A DNA stretch of 64,000 nt from Pseudoalteromonas nigrifaciens (GTDB lineage Bacteria > Pseudomonadota > Gammaproteobacteria > Enterobacterales > Alteromonadaceae). A program made the translations under genes and the position numbers. Shown piece by piece: positions 55,152 to 64,000 of this stretch (the first letter of the stretch is position 1; the number at the start of each line of letters is the position of its first letter). The notes under the pieces are model-generated. The model was not told the origin of the DNA. It saw nothing but the letters and a program-made list of their open reading frames with translations, and ran no database searches. The stretch spans positions 1,550,001 through 1,614,000 of the forward strand of contig NZ_CP011036.1 in NCBI RefSeq assembly GCF_002221505.1, in the 5' to 3' direction.

Positions 55152-56165
55152 ATGAAAAAAGTCACCATAAATAGTGTAGCGAGTTATGCGGGGGTTTCTA
55201 AAAAAACAGTCTCTCGGGTGTTAAATAACGAGCCAAATGTAAGTGCAGCTACCCGCGAAAAGGTACTTAAAGTATTTAAAGAGCTTGATTATACGCCTAA
55301 TCCTATTGCCCGTGGTCTTGCTCAAAATCGCAGTTTTATTATTGGTTGTATTTACGATAATCCAAGTAAAAGTTATATTACCCGCGTGCAAACAGGCGCA
55401 TTGGCTGCCTGCCAAGAAAACAATTACAATTTATTAATTCATCCTTGTGAGCTGCGCGGTGAAGCACTAATCAATAATATTGATCAGTTACTGCAGTCAT
55501 CACGCTTAGATGGCATTGTATTAACGCCGCCTTTTTCGGACTTTGCTGAACTAGTTGATTTTTTAAAATCGAAAAAAATACCTTATGCACGCGTTGCCTC
55601 TGCAGTACTTGAAGATGATTCGATTTCGGTGCGCAGCAATGACGAGCAAGGGGCATTTGAAATAACCGAGCATTTAATTACACTGGGTCATAAATCAATT
55701 GCTTTTATTAAAGGTCATCCCGATCACAGTGCCACTGAACAGCGTTTTAAAGGTTACCGACGGGCGTTAGCAAGCCATGGCATTGAATTTGAAGAGCGTT
55801 TAGTAGAAGAGGGTAACTTTAGTTATCATTCAGGGGTAGACAGTGCCCGTAGTATTTTAGATTTATCGCCACGGCCAACCGCAGTATTTGCTTCAAACGA
55901 TTACATGGCAGCCGCCGTACTTAAATTAGCAACTCAACGCAGTTTACGTGTGCCCGATGATATTTCAATTGCTGGCTTTGATAACGCCCCTATAGCACGC
56001 CATATTTGGCCTGGGTTAACTACCATAGCGCAGCCAGTTGAAGAAATGACCAAACAGGCGGTTACTCAGCTTATTGCTCATATTATTCAGCCACAAGAGG
56101 TTGCGTATCAGGTGACCCTAGAGGCGCGTTTAATTACTCGCGAGTCGACAGCGCAGGTTAAATAA
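55152..56165 (+). CDS. LacI-family regulator, probable glucose/Entner-Doudoroff repressor
   Basis: 337 aa. The helix-turn-helix TINSVASYAGVSKKTVSRVLN and hinge PNPIARGLAQN are canonical; the sensor domain ends in the usual IAGFDNAPIARHIWPGLTTI. It lies between glk and edd and is the likely binder of TGACACCGGTGTCA, present before the glk region and twice before edd; a canonical CCGG-centred LacI operator fits this type of helix. The ligand (glucose or an Entner-Doudoroff intermediate) is unknown. A terminator follows at 56193. Confidence 0.85.
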   Translation: MKKVTINSVASYAGVSKKTVSRVLNNEPNVSAATREKVLKVFKELDYTPNPIARGLAQNRSFIIGCIYDNPSKSYITRVQTGALAACQENNYNLLIHPCELRGEALINNIDQLLQSSRLDGIVLTPPFSDFAELVDFLKSKKIPYARVASAVLEDDSISVRSNDEQGAFEITEHLITLGHKSIAFIKGHPDHSATEQRFKGYRRALASHGIEFEERLVEEGNFSYHSGVDSARSILDLSPRPTAVFASNDYMAAAVLKLATQRSLRVPDDISIAGFDNAPIARHIWPGLTTIAQPVEEMTKQAVTQLIAHIIQPQEVAYQVTLEARLITRESTAQVK

Positions 56166-56192
56166 ACTCAACTTAAAACGAATATTTACAGT

Positions 56193-56227
56193 AGCCCGAA
56201 TGTGCACAAAGCATATTCGGGCTTTTT
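56193..56227 (+). terminator. terminator after the glk-lacI operon
   Basis: AGCCCGAATGTGC (56193-56205) pairs with GCATATTCGGGCT (56211-56223), one mismatch, then T5. Confidence 0.88.
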
Positions 56228-56332
56228 GTTGGCTGTCGTTAAATACAACGATGCTATACAACATTATTAAATGTCTATTTATAAAAAATAGTTGGCTATG
56301 TTAAAAAAAGTGACTATTTTTATTAGACAGGG

Positions 56333-56380
56333 TTGACACCGGTGTCATGGTCGTGCGTTAATACAGTGACACCGGTGTCA
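56333..56380 (+). promoter_or_regulatory. edd promoter with two LacI-type operators
   Basis: TGACACCGGTGTCA is at 56334-56347 and again at 56367-56380, exactly 33 bp apart, close to three helix turns. The first covers a -35-like TTGACA (56333-56338). A -10-like GTTAAT or TAATAC (56357-56364) lies between, so the second operator is near the start point. This is a tight double-operator design. Confidence 0.78.
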
Positions 56381-56435
56381 GGGTGGTTGTGAGAGGCCCT
56401 CTGATAAGGTACCTTTGAACGGGTAAGCCAAAGAT

Positions 56436-56479
56436 GCTCAGTGCAATTAATTACGTGGAGTCTTTAATTGCCACTGAGC
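56436..56479 (+). promoter_or_regulatory. stem-loop in the edd leader with GGA in the loop
   Basis: GCTCAGTGCAATTAA (56436-56450) pairs with TTAATTGCCACTGAGC (56464-56479) with one bulged base. The 13-nt loop holds TGGAG (GGA at 56457-56459). No T-run follows, so it is not a terminator. A loop GGA is what CsrA/RsmA proteins bind. It ends 34 nt before the edd ATG. Confidence 0.6.
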
Positions 56480-56513
56480 CTTTATCCTCTAACGAATAGA
56501 GCTGAGTTTAATT

Positions 56514-58367
56514 ATGTTGCATCCACGAATTCAAGAAGTCACCGAACGTATCATTACGCGCAGTAAAGCAACCCGCCAAGCTTATTTAGATCGCATTTCG
56601 CACGCAAAAAAACAAACAAGAGTTCGTGCTGGATTAGGCTGCGGTAATATTGCCCACGTTATGGCTGCGTGTAGCACCGATGACAAAGCGCGTTTAAAAG
56701 CCGATGAGCAACCAAACCTTGCAATTATCAACTCATATAACGATATGCTTTCGGCACATGTGCCTTATAAAGATTACCCAGATTTAATTAAAAGCATTGC
56801 TACTAAATACGACGCTACAGCTCAAGTGGCAGGCGGCGTACCAGCAATGTGTGATGGCGTTACGCAAGGGCGTGACGGCATGGAATTATCACTTTTTTCA
56901 CGCGATGTAATTGCTATGTCTACGGCAATATCGTTATCGCACGATGTGTTTGATGGCGTTTTTTGTTTAGGCGTATGCGACAAAATAGTCCCAGGGTTAT
57001 TAATTGGTGCACTGTCGTTTGGCCATTTACCGGTGTTCTTTTTACCGGCAGGACCAATGCAATCAGGTATTCCAAATAAAGAAAAAGCCCGTATTCGTCA
57101 AAAGTTTGCGCAAGGCTTAGTAAGCCGCGAAGACTTGCTAGAAGCCGAAAGCGCGTCTTACCACAGTGCTGGTACCTGTACTTTTTACGGTACTGCTAAC
57201 TCAAATCAAATGTTAATGGAAATAATGGGCTTACACCTTCCTGGTAGCTCGTTTATTAACCCATACACAGAGCTTCGCGATGGTTTAACCGGTAATGCGG
57301 TAGAAACCATGCTTAAGCAATTAACCGACGATAAAGACAGCCCGTGTTTAGCGGATGTGATCAGCGAAAAAACCATAGTAAATGGTTTGGTTGGTTTGCT
57401 ATCTACTGGTGGCTCTACTAACCACGCCATTCACATTGTGGCTATTGCCAAAGCGGCAGGTATTCAAATAACGTGGAAAGATATGTCTGATTTATCAGCT
57501 GAGGTTCCACTATTAACGCGTATTTACCCTAATGGCTCTGCTGATGTAAATCATTTTCAAGCAGCCGGCGGTATGGGCTTTTTAATACGTGAACTTGCCA
57601 GCGCAGGCTATTTACATACCGACGTTAAAACTATGTTAGGCGATGGCTTAGCACCTTACATGACCGAGCCTCGTCTTGATAAAGACAATAGCTTAATAAT
57701 GAGTGATGCAACCGGCCCAAGTAAAGTTAAATGGGTATCTTGCCCTGATAACTCACACGATGAAGATGTACTTCGCCCAGTGAATAATCCGTTTAGTAAG
57801 CAAGGTGGTTTACAACTGCTTACGGGTAACTTAGGCAAAGCGGTTATTAAAGTATCGGCAGTAGCAATTGAACATCAAGTAGTTACCGCCCCAGCTAAAG
57901 TATTTAGCTCGCAAGGTGAGTTACAAGATGCTTATAGCCGCGGCGAATTAAACCAAGACTTTATTGCAGTGCTAAAAGAGCAAGGCCCTAAAGCTAAAGG
58001 TATGCCAGAGCTACATAAATTAACACCTGTAATGGCAACGCTACAAGATCAAGGCTTTAAAGTAGCTATTGTAACTGACGGTCGTATGTCGGGCGCATCG
58101 GGTAAAGTACCTGCGGCGATTCACTTAGCGCCAGAAGCAGTTGAAGGCGGCATAATTGCTAAAATTCATGAAGGTGATTTAGTTACTTTAGATGCACCAA
58201 GCGGCATATTAAAAGTACATGTTAGCGATGAAGAGCTTGCTAAACGTGAACTGCAATTAAGCCTACCAAGCTTAACCTTTGGCACAGGCCGAGAGTTATT
58301 TACCGGATTTAGAAATATCGTAAGCAGCGCCGATTTAGGTGCGAGTGCTTTCGGAATTGAAGAATAA
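56514..58367 (+). CDS. edd: phosphogluconate dehydratase
   Basis: 617 aa, normal for Edd of the IlvD/Edd family. It turns 6-phosphogluconate into 2-keto-3-deoxy-6-phosphogluconate. It needs an iron-sulfur cluster: cysteines in GGVPAMCDGVTQG and LGVCDKIVPG, plus AGTCTFYGTANSNQM. VTDGRMSGASGKVPAAIH near the end is the C-terminal signature. It is the first gene of edd-eda-gap, under a double LacI-type operator and with a structured leader. Confidence 0.96.
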   Translation: MLHPRIQEVTERIITRSKATRQAYLDRISHAKKQTRVRAGLGCGNIAHVMAACSTDDKARLKADEQPNLAIINSYNDMLSAHVPYKDYPDLIKSIATKYDATAQVAGGVPAMCDGVTQGRDGMELSLFSRDVIAMSTAISLSHDVFDGVFCLGVCDKIVPGLLIGALSFGHLPVFFLPAGPMQSGIPNKEKARIRQKFAQGLVSREDLLEAESASYHSAGTCTFYGTANSNQMLMEIMGLHLPGSSFINPYTELRDGLTGNAVETMLKQLTDDKDSPCLADVISEKTIVNGLVGLLSTGGSTNHAIHIVAIAKAAGIQITWKDMSDLSAEVPLLTRIYPNGSADVNHFQAAGGMGFLIRELASAGYLHTDVKTMLGDGLAPYMTEPRLDKDNSLIMSDATGPSKVKWVSCPDNSHDEDVLRPVNNPFSKQGGLQLLTGNLGKAVIKVSAVAIEHQVVTAPAKVFSSQGELQDAYSRGELNQDFIAVLKEQGPKAKGMPELHKLTPVMATLQDQGFKVAIVTDGRMSGASGKVPAAIHLAPEAVEGGIIAKIHEGDLVTLDAPSGILKVHVSDEELAKRELQLSLPSLTFGTGRELFTGFRNIVSSADLGASAFGIEE

Positions 58368-58397
58368 TCAGCCATTGTGGGTAATGAGGAACACGTA

Positions 58398-59030
58398 ATG
58401 AGTATTGAAAAAATATTAGCATCGGCGCCAGTTGTGCCAGTAGTGGTAATCGAAAAATTAGAAGATGCAGCGCCACTTGCTAGAGCCTTATATAACGGTG
58501 GCTTAAAAGCGCTGGAAATTACTTTGCGCACGCCCATTGCGGCAGAAGCGGTAAAACTAATGAAAGCAGCCGTACCTGAGGCCTATGTAGGCACAGGCAC
58601 GGTAGTTGATAAAGCTAGCTTTGATGCTTCGGTAGCTGCAGGCGCTGACTTTATGGTAAGCCCAGGGGTTAGTGACGAGCTACTTGAACTGATAAAATCC
58701 AGTGACATCCCGTTTTTACCAGGCGCTGCTACGCCAAGCGAAGTTATGAAACTAGCGTCGCACGGTTTTAAGTATTTAAAGTTTTTCCCGGCAGAAGCAG
58801 CAGGCGGAACCGCCATGCTTAAATCAATCGGTGGGCCATTACCCGATATTACTTTTTGCCCAACGGGCGGCATAACGCTCGCTACTGCACCTAACTACTT
58901 AGCACTAAATAATGTTATTTGTGTTGGTGGTACGTGGATGTTAGATAAACAACTAATTGAAAATAAAGACTGGCAAGCTATTGAAGCGCTTGCTCGACAA
59001 GCTTGTGAAGTAAATAGGAGTCAAAAATGA
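58398..59030 (+). CDS. eda: KDPG aldolase
   Basis: 210 aa from ATG 58398, with GAGGAA 8 nt upstream; an earlier ATG at 58377 is less likely. It splits KDPG into pyruvate and glyceraldehyde-3-phosphate. Class I aldolase: catalytic Glu in LEITLRTP, the Schiff-base Lys in [13 protein letters not shown]. It follows edd by 30 nt and overlaps gap by 4 nt (ATGA), so it is translationally coupled to the enzyme that uses its product. Confidence 0.95.
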   Translation: MSIEKILASAPVVPVVVIEKLEDAAPLARALYNGGLKALEITLRTPIAAEAVKLMKAAVPEAYVGTGTVVDKASFDASVAAGADFMVSPGVSDELLELIKSSDIPFLPGAATPSEVMKLASHGFKYLKFFPAEAAGGTAMLKSIGGPLPDITFCPTGGITLATAPNYLALNNVICVGGTWMLDKQLIENKDWQAIEALARQACEVNRSQK

Positions 59031-60031
59031 TTAACATAGCAATTAATGGCTATGGCCGTATAGGTCGCAATGTATTGCGTGCACTTTACGAGTCGGCACA
59101 AAATAATGAGATTAAAATTGTTGCAATTAACGATTTAGCCCCAGCTAATGTTAATGCTCATCTTACGCAATTTGACTCAGTACATGGACAATTTTCTCAT
59201 AAAGTAACGCTAGCCGATAACACTATGCTAATTGGCGACGATGTTATTACTTTAACGCAAGAGCGCGACCCAGCAAATTTACCGTGGAAAGCACTCGATG
59301 TTGATATTGTTTTAGAGTGTACCGGTTTGTTTACTACGCGCGAAGCAGCCGCTAAGCATATTACTGCTGGCGCTAAAAAAGTAATTGTTTCGGCGCCGGG
59401 CAAAGATATGGATGCAACCGTAGTGCACGGCGTTAACAGCGAAGTAATTAATGCACAAAGCCAAATTATTTCAAACGCTTCGTGTACTACTAACTGTTTA
59501 GCACCGATTGCTAAAGCAATTAACGACACGGTAGGCATTGATCAAGGCAGCATGACCACAATTCATGCATATACCAACGATCAAAACTTATCGGATGTAT
59601 ATCATCCTGATCTATACCGTGCACGCAGTGCAACGCAGTCGATGATCCCAACTAAAACCGGTGCAGCTGCAGCTGTTGGTTTAGTGCTACCAGAACTTGC
59701 AGGCAAGTTAGATGGTATGTCGGTACGTGTGCCTACAATTAACGTATCTTTGGTTGATTTTACGTTTATTGCTAAGCGCGATACCAGCATTGAAGAAATT
59801 AATGCAATTATGAAAGAAGCGTCAACGGGCTCAATGAAAGACATTTTACAATATAATGAGCTGCCACTTGTTTCTATTGATTTTAACCATAACCCAGCGT
59901 CTTGTGTGTTTGATTCAACGCAAACCAGAGCGAATGGTAAATTGGTTAAAGTAATGGCTTGGTACGATAACGAATGGGGTTTTTCAAACCGCATGTTAGA
60001 TCAAGTTAAAGCGTTAGGTAAGTTTTTATAA
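59027..60031 (+). CDS. gap: glyceraldehyde-3-phosphate dehydrogenase
   Basis: 334 aa, class [19 protein letters not shown] binds the nucleotide; [13 protein letters not shown] has the Asp that usually selects NAD+; the catalytic Cys is in [12 protein letters not shown] and the paired His in [10 protein letters not shown]. The form ([13 protein letters not shown]) is nearer to Gap of Entner-Doudoroff users such as Pseudomonas and alphaproteobacteria than to glycolytic E. coli GapA, by eye. Its coupling to eda fits flux from KDPG. A terminator follows. Confidence 0.94.
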   Translation: MINIAINGYGRIGRNVLRALYESAQNNEIKIVAINDLAPANVNAHLTQFDSVHGQFSHKVTLADNTMLIGDDVITLTQERDPANLPWKALDVDIVLECTGLFTTREAAAKHITAGAKKVIVSAPGKDMDATVVHGVNSEVINAQSQIISNASCTTNCLAPIAKAINDTVGIDQGSMTTIHAYTNDQNLSDVYHPDLYRARSATQSMIPTKTGAAAAVGLVLPELAGKLDGMSVRVPTINVSLVDFTFIAKRDTSIEEINAIMKEASTGSMKDILQYNELPLVSIDFNHNPASCVFDSTQTRANGKLVKVMAWYDNEWGFSNRMLDQVKALGKFL

Positions 60032-60062
60032 TTTTAGAGTTTAAGATTATATAAAGAACGTT

Positions 60063-60089
60063 AAAAACCACGCATTGCGTGGTTTTTTT
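60063..60089 (+). terminator. terminator of the edd-eda-gap operon
   Basis: AAAAACCACGC (60063-60073) pairs with GCGTGGTTTTTTT (60077-60089), loop ATT. Confidence 0.92.
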
Positions 60090-60119
60090 GTGCCATTTAT
60101 AAATTTACTACGCTTTACT

Positions 60120-61406
60120 TTATGACTGTGTAGTTAGCTGTGTGCTTAACTGCGAAAGTGTGGGGCGCTGTATAATATCAGTTGTCATGCATTGCTTAGC
60201 TAGTTGCGCAAGCTTAACTGCTATTGCATTATTGTCGCTGCAAACACTTAGTAAATCATCAATTAAACAACCTAGCGCGCGTACTTCAATTAATTGCATT
60301 TGCTGGCGCTGATACTCACTCAACATAGCTAAATTAGTTGCTGCACCAAAATCGCCAAATAACACATCTGCGTCTTGGTTTACCATAGTGTTATGCGCAT
60401 ACACATCGCCATGGCTTACTTTATTTGCATGCAAATGTTGTAGGGTACTGGCCATTTGTTGCACAATTTTATAAATAGCTTGGCTACTATAATTACAGCC
60501 ATCTGCGAAGGTGTCGCGAGTACACGTTTGTAAACTTGGCGGTAATCCTAAATTGCTAAAGCTATTATCTATTAGCTCCATTACTAAACCAAGTTGGCTG
60601 CCTTGCTCTATATAGGCAAGTACCTTAATTAAATTGGCATGTTCATTTGCCTGCAAGCAGCAATTAACTTCATCAAGCGGATAACCATCGCTGGTAATTG
60701 CGCCTTTAAACAGCTTAATAGCTACCGCTTTATTTGCTGCTTTTGCAAGGTGAATAACCCCAGAGGCACCTTGGCCAATAACCTGCTGTAATGTGTAATC
60801 ACTCAGTGGCTTATTCTCTAAACTACTTTTTGTTAGGCACTGGGCTTTATTAAAGGTGTTACCAGCAAAGGCCAGCCAAGTAAGCTTTGGTAACTCAAAT
60901 AACCAGTTATCTAGGTGCGTTAAGTTATTGGCAGATAAGCGCACTAATTCTAAGTTTGTACACTGCTGCATACTGCTTGGCAAAGTGCGTAACCGGTTAC
61001 CCGCTAAAGCAAGTTTGCGCAGCTGTTTAAGCTCGCCGAATGATGCGGGTAATTGCTCAATACGGTTGTCGGTTAATATTAACCACTGTGTTGTAAGCGG
61101 CAGGCTATGCTGGGCAAACTCACTAATTTGATTGCCTTTAAATGCGATCATAACAAGTGCTGGGCATTGTGCTAAAACAGCAGGAATATGCTTAAACTGA
61201 TTAAACGATAAAAACACCCGTTTAAGGCGGGTTAAACTGGCAAACTCTGCGGGTAAATCACTCAGGTTATTATTAGATAGGTCGAGTACTTCTAGGGTGT
61301 CGGCAAGGGTAAAAATTTCTTTTGGGAAATCAGTGAGGTTTTCCACCAATTGTAAGTGGCGAGCACCGCTTAAAGCACCGCTGCGTAGTTGTTCAAGGGT
61401 ATTCAA
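60120..61406 (-). CDS. leucine-rich-repeat / protein kinase fusion
   Basis: 428 aa, no signal peptide. The first about 190 residues hold seven or so LRR units (LEVLDLSNNNLSDLPAEFASL, LRKLALAGNRLRTLPSSM). A Hanks-type kinase domain follows (about 205-425): glycine loop GQGASGVIHLA, VAIKLFKG with the ATP-binding Lys, catalytic HGDVYAHN and the metal-binding DFG in FGDFGAA. All key residues are present, so it should be an active Ser/Thr kinase steered by a protein-binding LRR. The target is unknown. Such single-protein LRR-kinases occur in scattered gammaproteobacteria. It is monocistronic. Confidence 0.88.
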   Translation of the reverse strand: MNTLEQLRSGALSGARHLQLVENLTDFPKEIFTLADTLEVLDLSNNNLSDLPAEFASLTRLKRVFLSFNQFKHIPAVLAQCPALVMIAFKGNQISEFAQHSLPLTTQWLILTDNRIEQLPASFGELKQLRKLALAGNRLRTLPSSMQQCTNLELVRLSANNLTHLDNWLFELPKLTWLAFAGNTFNKAQCLTKSSLENKPLSDYTLQQVIGQGASGVIHLAKAANKAVAIKLFKGAITSDGYPLDEVNCCLQANEHANLIKVLAYIEQGSQLGLVMELIDNSFSNLGLPPSLQTCTRDTFADGCNYSSQAIYKIVQQMASTLQHLHANKVSHGDVYAHNTMVNQDADVLFGDFGAATNLAMLSEYQRQQMQLIEVRALGCLIDDLLSVCSDNNAIAVKLAQLAKQCMTTDIIQRPTLSQLSTQLTTQS

Positions 61407-61432
61407 AATTAACTAATCCATTTTACAAAAAC

Positions 61433-61459
61433 AAAAAGGCCAAACTAAGTTGGCCTTTG
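61433..61459 (-). terminator. terminator of the YebC/PmpR-family gene
   Basis: AAAGGCCAA pairs with TTGGCCTTT; on the minus strand it ends in T5-G-T5. Confidence 0.85.
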
Positions 61460-61480
61460 ATCACGTTTTATTATTAACGC

Positions 61481-62194
61481 TTAAAACTCTGCGTTGTGGT
61501 AAACGTTTTGTACGTCGTCGCAATCTTCTAGCATAGCTAAAAAGCGCTCCATAACCTCAACATCTTCGCCTTCAATAGGCGCTGCTATTTGGGGTACAAA
61601 CGAAATTAAATCTTCGTCAAATTCAGTAACGCCCATTTCTTCAAGTGCTGTGCGAGTATTGTTGTACTCAGTATGTGGTGCAAATACAGTTACCTTGCCG
61701 TTTTCAACTTCTACGTCGGTTACATCTACATCAGCCATCATTAGTGCTTCAAGTACTGTTTCGTCGTCATCACCGTCAAATACAAAAATTGCAAGGTGAT
61801 CAAATAAATGCGAAACCGAGTTTTGTGCACCAATTTTAGCGTTAGCTTTAGTAAAGCAAACACGTACATCAGCAAAGGTACGTTTATTGTTGTCGGTTAA
61901 ACAATCAACAATAATCATACAGTTACCCGGGCCGTAACCTTCGTAACGTGTGGCTACGTAGTCTTCACCGCCGCCGCCTTTTGCTTTGTCTATTGCGCGG
62001 TCAATAACATGCGCCGGTACTTGGTCTTTTTTAGCGCGCTCAATTAAACGACGTAGCGATAAGTTACCGTCTGGATCGGTACCGCCATTTTTAGCACAAA
62101 TATAAATTTCTTTACCGTACTTAGAATAAACTTTAGTTTTAGCACCCGCAGTTTTAGCCATTGAATCTTTTTTGTTTTGGTAAGCTCTTCCCAT
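61481..62194 (-). CDS. YebC/PmpR-family protein (YeeN-like)
   Basis: 237 aa from ATG 62194; the frame opens at 62242 but [20 protein letters not shown] is the family start. [49 protein letters not shown] and the acidic C-terminal domain ending in DDVQNVYHN are typical. The family was annotated as DNA-binding regulators; more recent work on relatives points to a role in translation at difficult proline stretches. The exact job of this copy is not known. It lies alone, with its own terminator. Confidence 0.9.
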   Translation of the reverse strand: MGRAYQNKKDSMAKTAGAKTKVYSKYGKEIYICAKNGGTDPDGNLSLRRLIERAKKDQVPAHVIDRAIDKAKGGGGEDYVATRYEGYGPGNCMIIVDCLTDNNKRTFADVRVCFTKANAKIGAQNSVSHLFDHLAIFVFDGDDDETVLEALMMADVDVTDVEVENGKVTVFAPHTEYNNTRTALEEMGVTEFDEDLISFVPQIAAPIEGEDVEVMERFLAMLEDCDDVQNVYHNAEF

Positions 62195-62350
62195 CTGCGT
62201 TTCGCCTTTAAATATAAGTATTAAAATAATTTTCAGGGGCATAGTTTAAAGGTAAATGTGGGGTAGGGCTAGTAACTATTAAATAGATTAATGCAGATAA
62301 AAACAGGATGGGTTGAGTTTTATACTAAGGGCTATAAAAACACTGGGCAG

Positions 62351-62384
62351 AAAAAATATAACCCGCAATGGCGGGTTATATTTA
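62351..62384 (-). terminator. terminator of the M13 peptidase gene
   Basis: AAATATAACCCGC pairs with GCGGGTTATATTT, loop AATG; read on the minus strand it ends in T6. Confidence 0.88.
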
Positions 62385-62403
62385 ATTGCAATTTAGCGCT
62401 CTA

Positions 62404-64000
62404 TTACCAAATGCGTACGCGTTGATCCTCAGGAAGATACAGCTCATCGCCTGGTTTTACATCAAATGCTTTGTACCATGCGTCGTGGTTACGCGGGGCT
62501 TGTGCTCTAAAGCGACCCGGCGCATGCGTGCCACCGCGTAGCTGATTTAACATGCTTTGCTCGGTGCGTTTTTCTTTCCATACTTGTGCCCAAGCAAGAA
62601 AGAAACGCTGATCGCCAGTAACACCGTCAATAACCGGTGCTTCTTTACCGTTTAAGCTCAGTTTGTAGGCATGATAAGCCATGGCTAAACCACCCACATC
62701 ACCAATATTTTCACCTAGGCTATTACGCCCGTTAACAAAGTTACCTTCAATTGGCTCATACTTATTGTACTGCGCTGCTAACTGGTCGGCTTTTGCGTCA
62801 AATGCGGCGCGATCGGCATCAGTCCACCAGTTACGTTGGATCCCATTTTCGTCTGATTTAGAACCTTGGTCGTCAAAACCATGGCCCATTTCGTGGCCAA
62901 TTACTGCGCCAATGCCGCCGTAGTTTACTGCTGCGTCGGCATTTGGATCGAAAAATGGTGGTTGTAAAATTGCCGCTGGAAATACAATTTCGTTAAATGA
63001 ACTGTTGTAGTAAGCGTTAACGCGCTGTGGTGTCATACCCCAACGGTTACGATCTGTTTTTTGCAGCTCTTTTGCAACGCTTTCGGCTTGAAAAAACTCA
63101 CGCATGTTTTTTACGTTGCCGATTAAGTCGTTATTACTAATAGTTAAACCTTCGTACGACTGCCATACATCTGGGTAACCAATTTTTGGTACAAATGCAG
63201 CTAGTTTAGCGCGCGCATTTACTTTGGTTTCTGCGCCCATCCACTCTAGGTTATCAATACGCTCACCTAATGCGGTACGCAAGTTTTCGACCAGTTCAGA
63301 CATTTGTTGTTTTGACGACTCAGGAAAATAACGTGCTACGTATATTTTACCAATAGCAAAACCAAGTGAATTGGTGCTCGACATTTCATCTATAGCACGC
63401 TTCCAACGTGGACGCGGCTCTTGCTGACCATTTAACTCTTTACCAAAAAATGCAAAATTAGTATTAAAAATATCTTCAGAGAGCAAGTTAGCGTTACCAC
63501 TTATTGCGTGGTAGGTTAAATAATCTTTCCATACCGCTAAGTCTTCTTGATTGATTAATTCAATCATGGCTTTTATTGGCTCGGGTTGCGATACATTTAA
63601 CTGCGGTACTTTGTAGCCTGTTTGAGCAAAATATGCATCCCAGTTAAAGTCAGGGTAGGCAGTGCTTAGTTCGTCGCGTTTAATTTGATTTAATGTAAGG
63701 TCGCGGTTACGGCGCTTTTCGCGTGGCCAATGGCCTTGTGCAATTTTGGTTTCTAGCTCTAAAATTGCCTGTGCGCGCTCATTGGCGTTATCTGCATCGG
63801 CAAATTTAAGCATGTCGGCAATATGAGCAACATAGGCGCTACGCGTATTAACAAAACGTTCTGAGTCTTCAAGATAGTATGAACGATCGGGTAAGCCTAA
63901 ACCGCCAGCCCCTAACGACATTTCGTATTTATTAGGATCTAAGCGGTTAAACCACATGCCACCACCAAGCGGGGCTTTAACACCGGTTAACCAAGACTGA
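62404..64000 (-). CDS. M13-family metallopeptidase (PepO/neprilysin-like), N-terminus beyond the window
   Basis: The frame is open past the ATG at 63957 to the window end (preceding residues read SWLTGVKAPLGGG), so that ATG is internal and about 530 C-terminal residues are seen. The zinc site is intact: GHEMGHGFDD (HExxH) and ENIGDVGGLAMAY with the third ligand Glu. NAYYNSSFNEIVFPAAILQPPFF is the substrate-cleft motif and the C-terminus ends in VRIW, as M13 enzymes do. It probably degrades peptides in the periplasm or outside; the signal sequence would lie outside the window. Confidence 0.92.
   Translation of the reverse strand, partial: QSWLTGVKAPLGGGMWFNRLDPNKYEMSLGAGGLGLPDRSYYLEDSERFVNTRSAYVAHIADMLKFADADNANERAQAILELETKIAQGHWPREKRRNRDLTLNQIKRDELSTAYPDFNWDAYFAQTGYKVPQLNVSQPEPIKAMIELINQEDLAVWKDYLTYHAISGNANLLSEDIFNTNFAFFGKELNGQQEPRPRWKRAIDEMSSTNSLGFAIGKIYVARYFPESSKQQMSELVENLRTALGERIDNLEWMGAETKVNARAKLAAFVPKIGYPDVWQSYEGLTISNNDLIGNVKNMREFFQAESVAKELQKTDRNRWGMTPQRVNAYYNSSFNEIVFPAAILQPPFFDPNADAAVNYGGIGAVIGHEMGHGFDDQGSKSDENGIQRNWWTDADRAAFDAKADQLAAQYNKYEPIEGNFVNGRNSLGENIGDVGGLAMAYHAYKLSLNGKEAPVIDGVTGDQRFFLAWAQVWKEKRTEQSMLNQLRGGTHAPGRFRAQAPRNHDAWYKAFDVKPGDELYLPEDQRVRIW

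Overview
The window looks like the chromosome of a marine gammaproteobacterium of the Alteromonadales. Pseudoalteromonas is my best guess, from protein style, AT-rich DNA, many TonB/lipoprotein genes and a maltodextrin locus with a halogenase-like gene. This is inference; no 16S gene or other marker is present. Most of the first 27 kb is ordinary core genome: a ycfL-type lipoprotein operon, dapE with an arsC-like gene and a degenerate EIIA-Glc protein, yfbV, rlmA, xthA, scpB-rluB, an SDR gene, a VolA-type lipase, sohB, a dicarboxylate/amino-acid symporter, a large Ig-like lipoprotein, topA and yqhA. A group II intron of about 2.1 kb (11258-13359) sits exactly at the foot of the rluB terminator hairpin, as class C introns do.

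From 27 to 41 kb lies a maltodextrin/starch utilisation locus. It holds a cytoplasmic GH13 alpha-glucosidase (minus strand) divergent from a TonB-dependent receptor, then a flavin-dependent halogenase homologue, a secreted cyclomaltodextrinase-type GH13 enzyme, a lipoprotein alpha-amylase, an MFS sugar transporter and a second lipoprotein alpha-glucosidase. A palindromic site with core ATACGTAT occurs in front of three of these transcription units and is a plausible LacI-family operator. The probable regulator gene (52639-53655) is now about 12 kb away.

Between them (about 41.2-51.2 kb) is an integron cassette array with no integrase gene in the window. Five cassettes can be followed: a membrane-anchored protein, an AbiJ-NTD-like/TIR-like probable anti-phage protein on the opposite strand, a small lipoprotein and two small membrane proteins. 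Three attC sites are intact. Two others were entered at the same point, just after R'', by IS110/IS1111-type elements. One of these was later split by a complete IS66 element (44736-47080, 8-bp target duplication); the other is a remnant cut by an IS21-type element.

After a TRIC-family channel gene, 52.6-60 kb holds sugar regulation and the Entner-Doudoroff route: a LacI regulator, glucokinase, a second LacI regulator, then edd-eda-gap. Three perfect copies of TGACACCGGTGTCA lie in this block, one inside a promoter that is followed within about 60 nt by a strong terminator (possible small RNA or attenuated leader) and two flanking the edd promoter. The edd leader also has a long stem-loop with GGA in its loop. 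The window ends with an LRR-protein kinase fusion, a YebC/PmpR-family gene and a truncated M13 metallopeptidase gene.

Together the carbohydrate genes describe import of maltodextrin through the outer membrane, stepwise hydrolysis to glucose in periplasm and cytoplasm, phosphorylation by Glk and catabolism through Edd/Eda and GAPDH.
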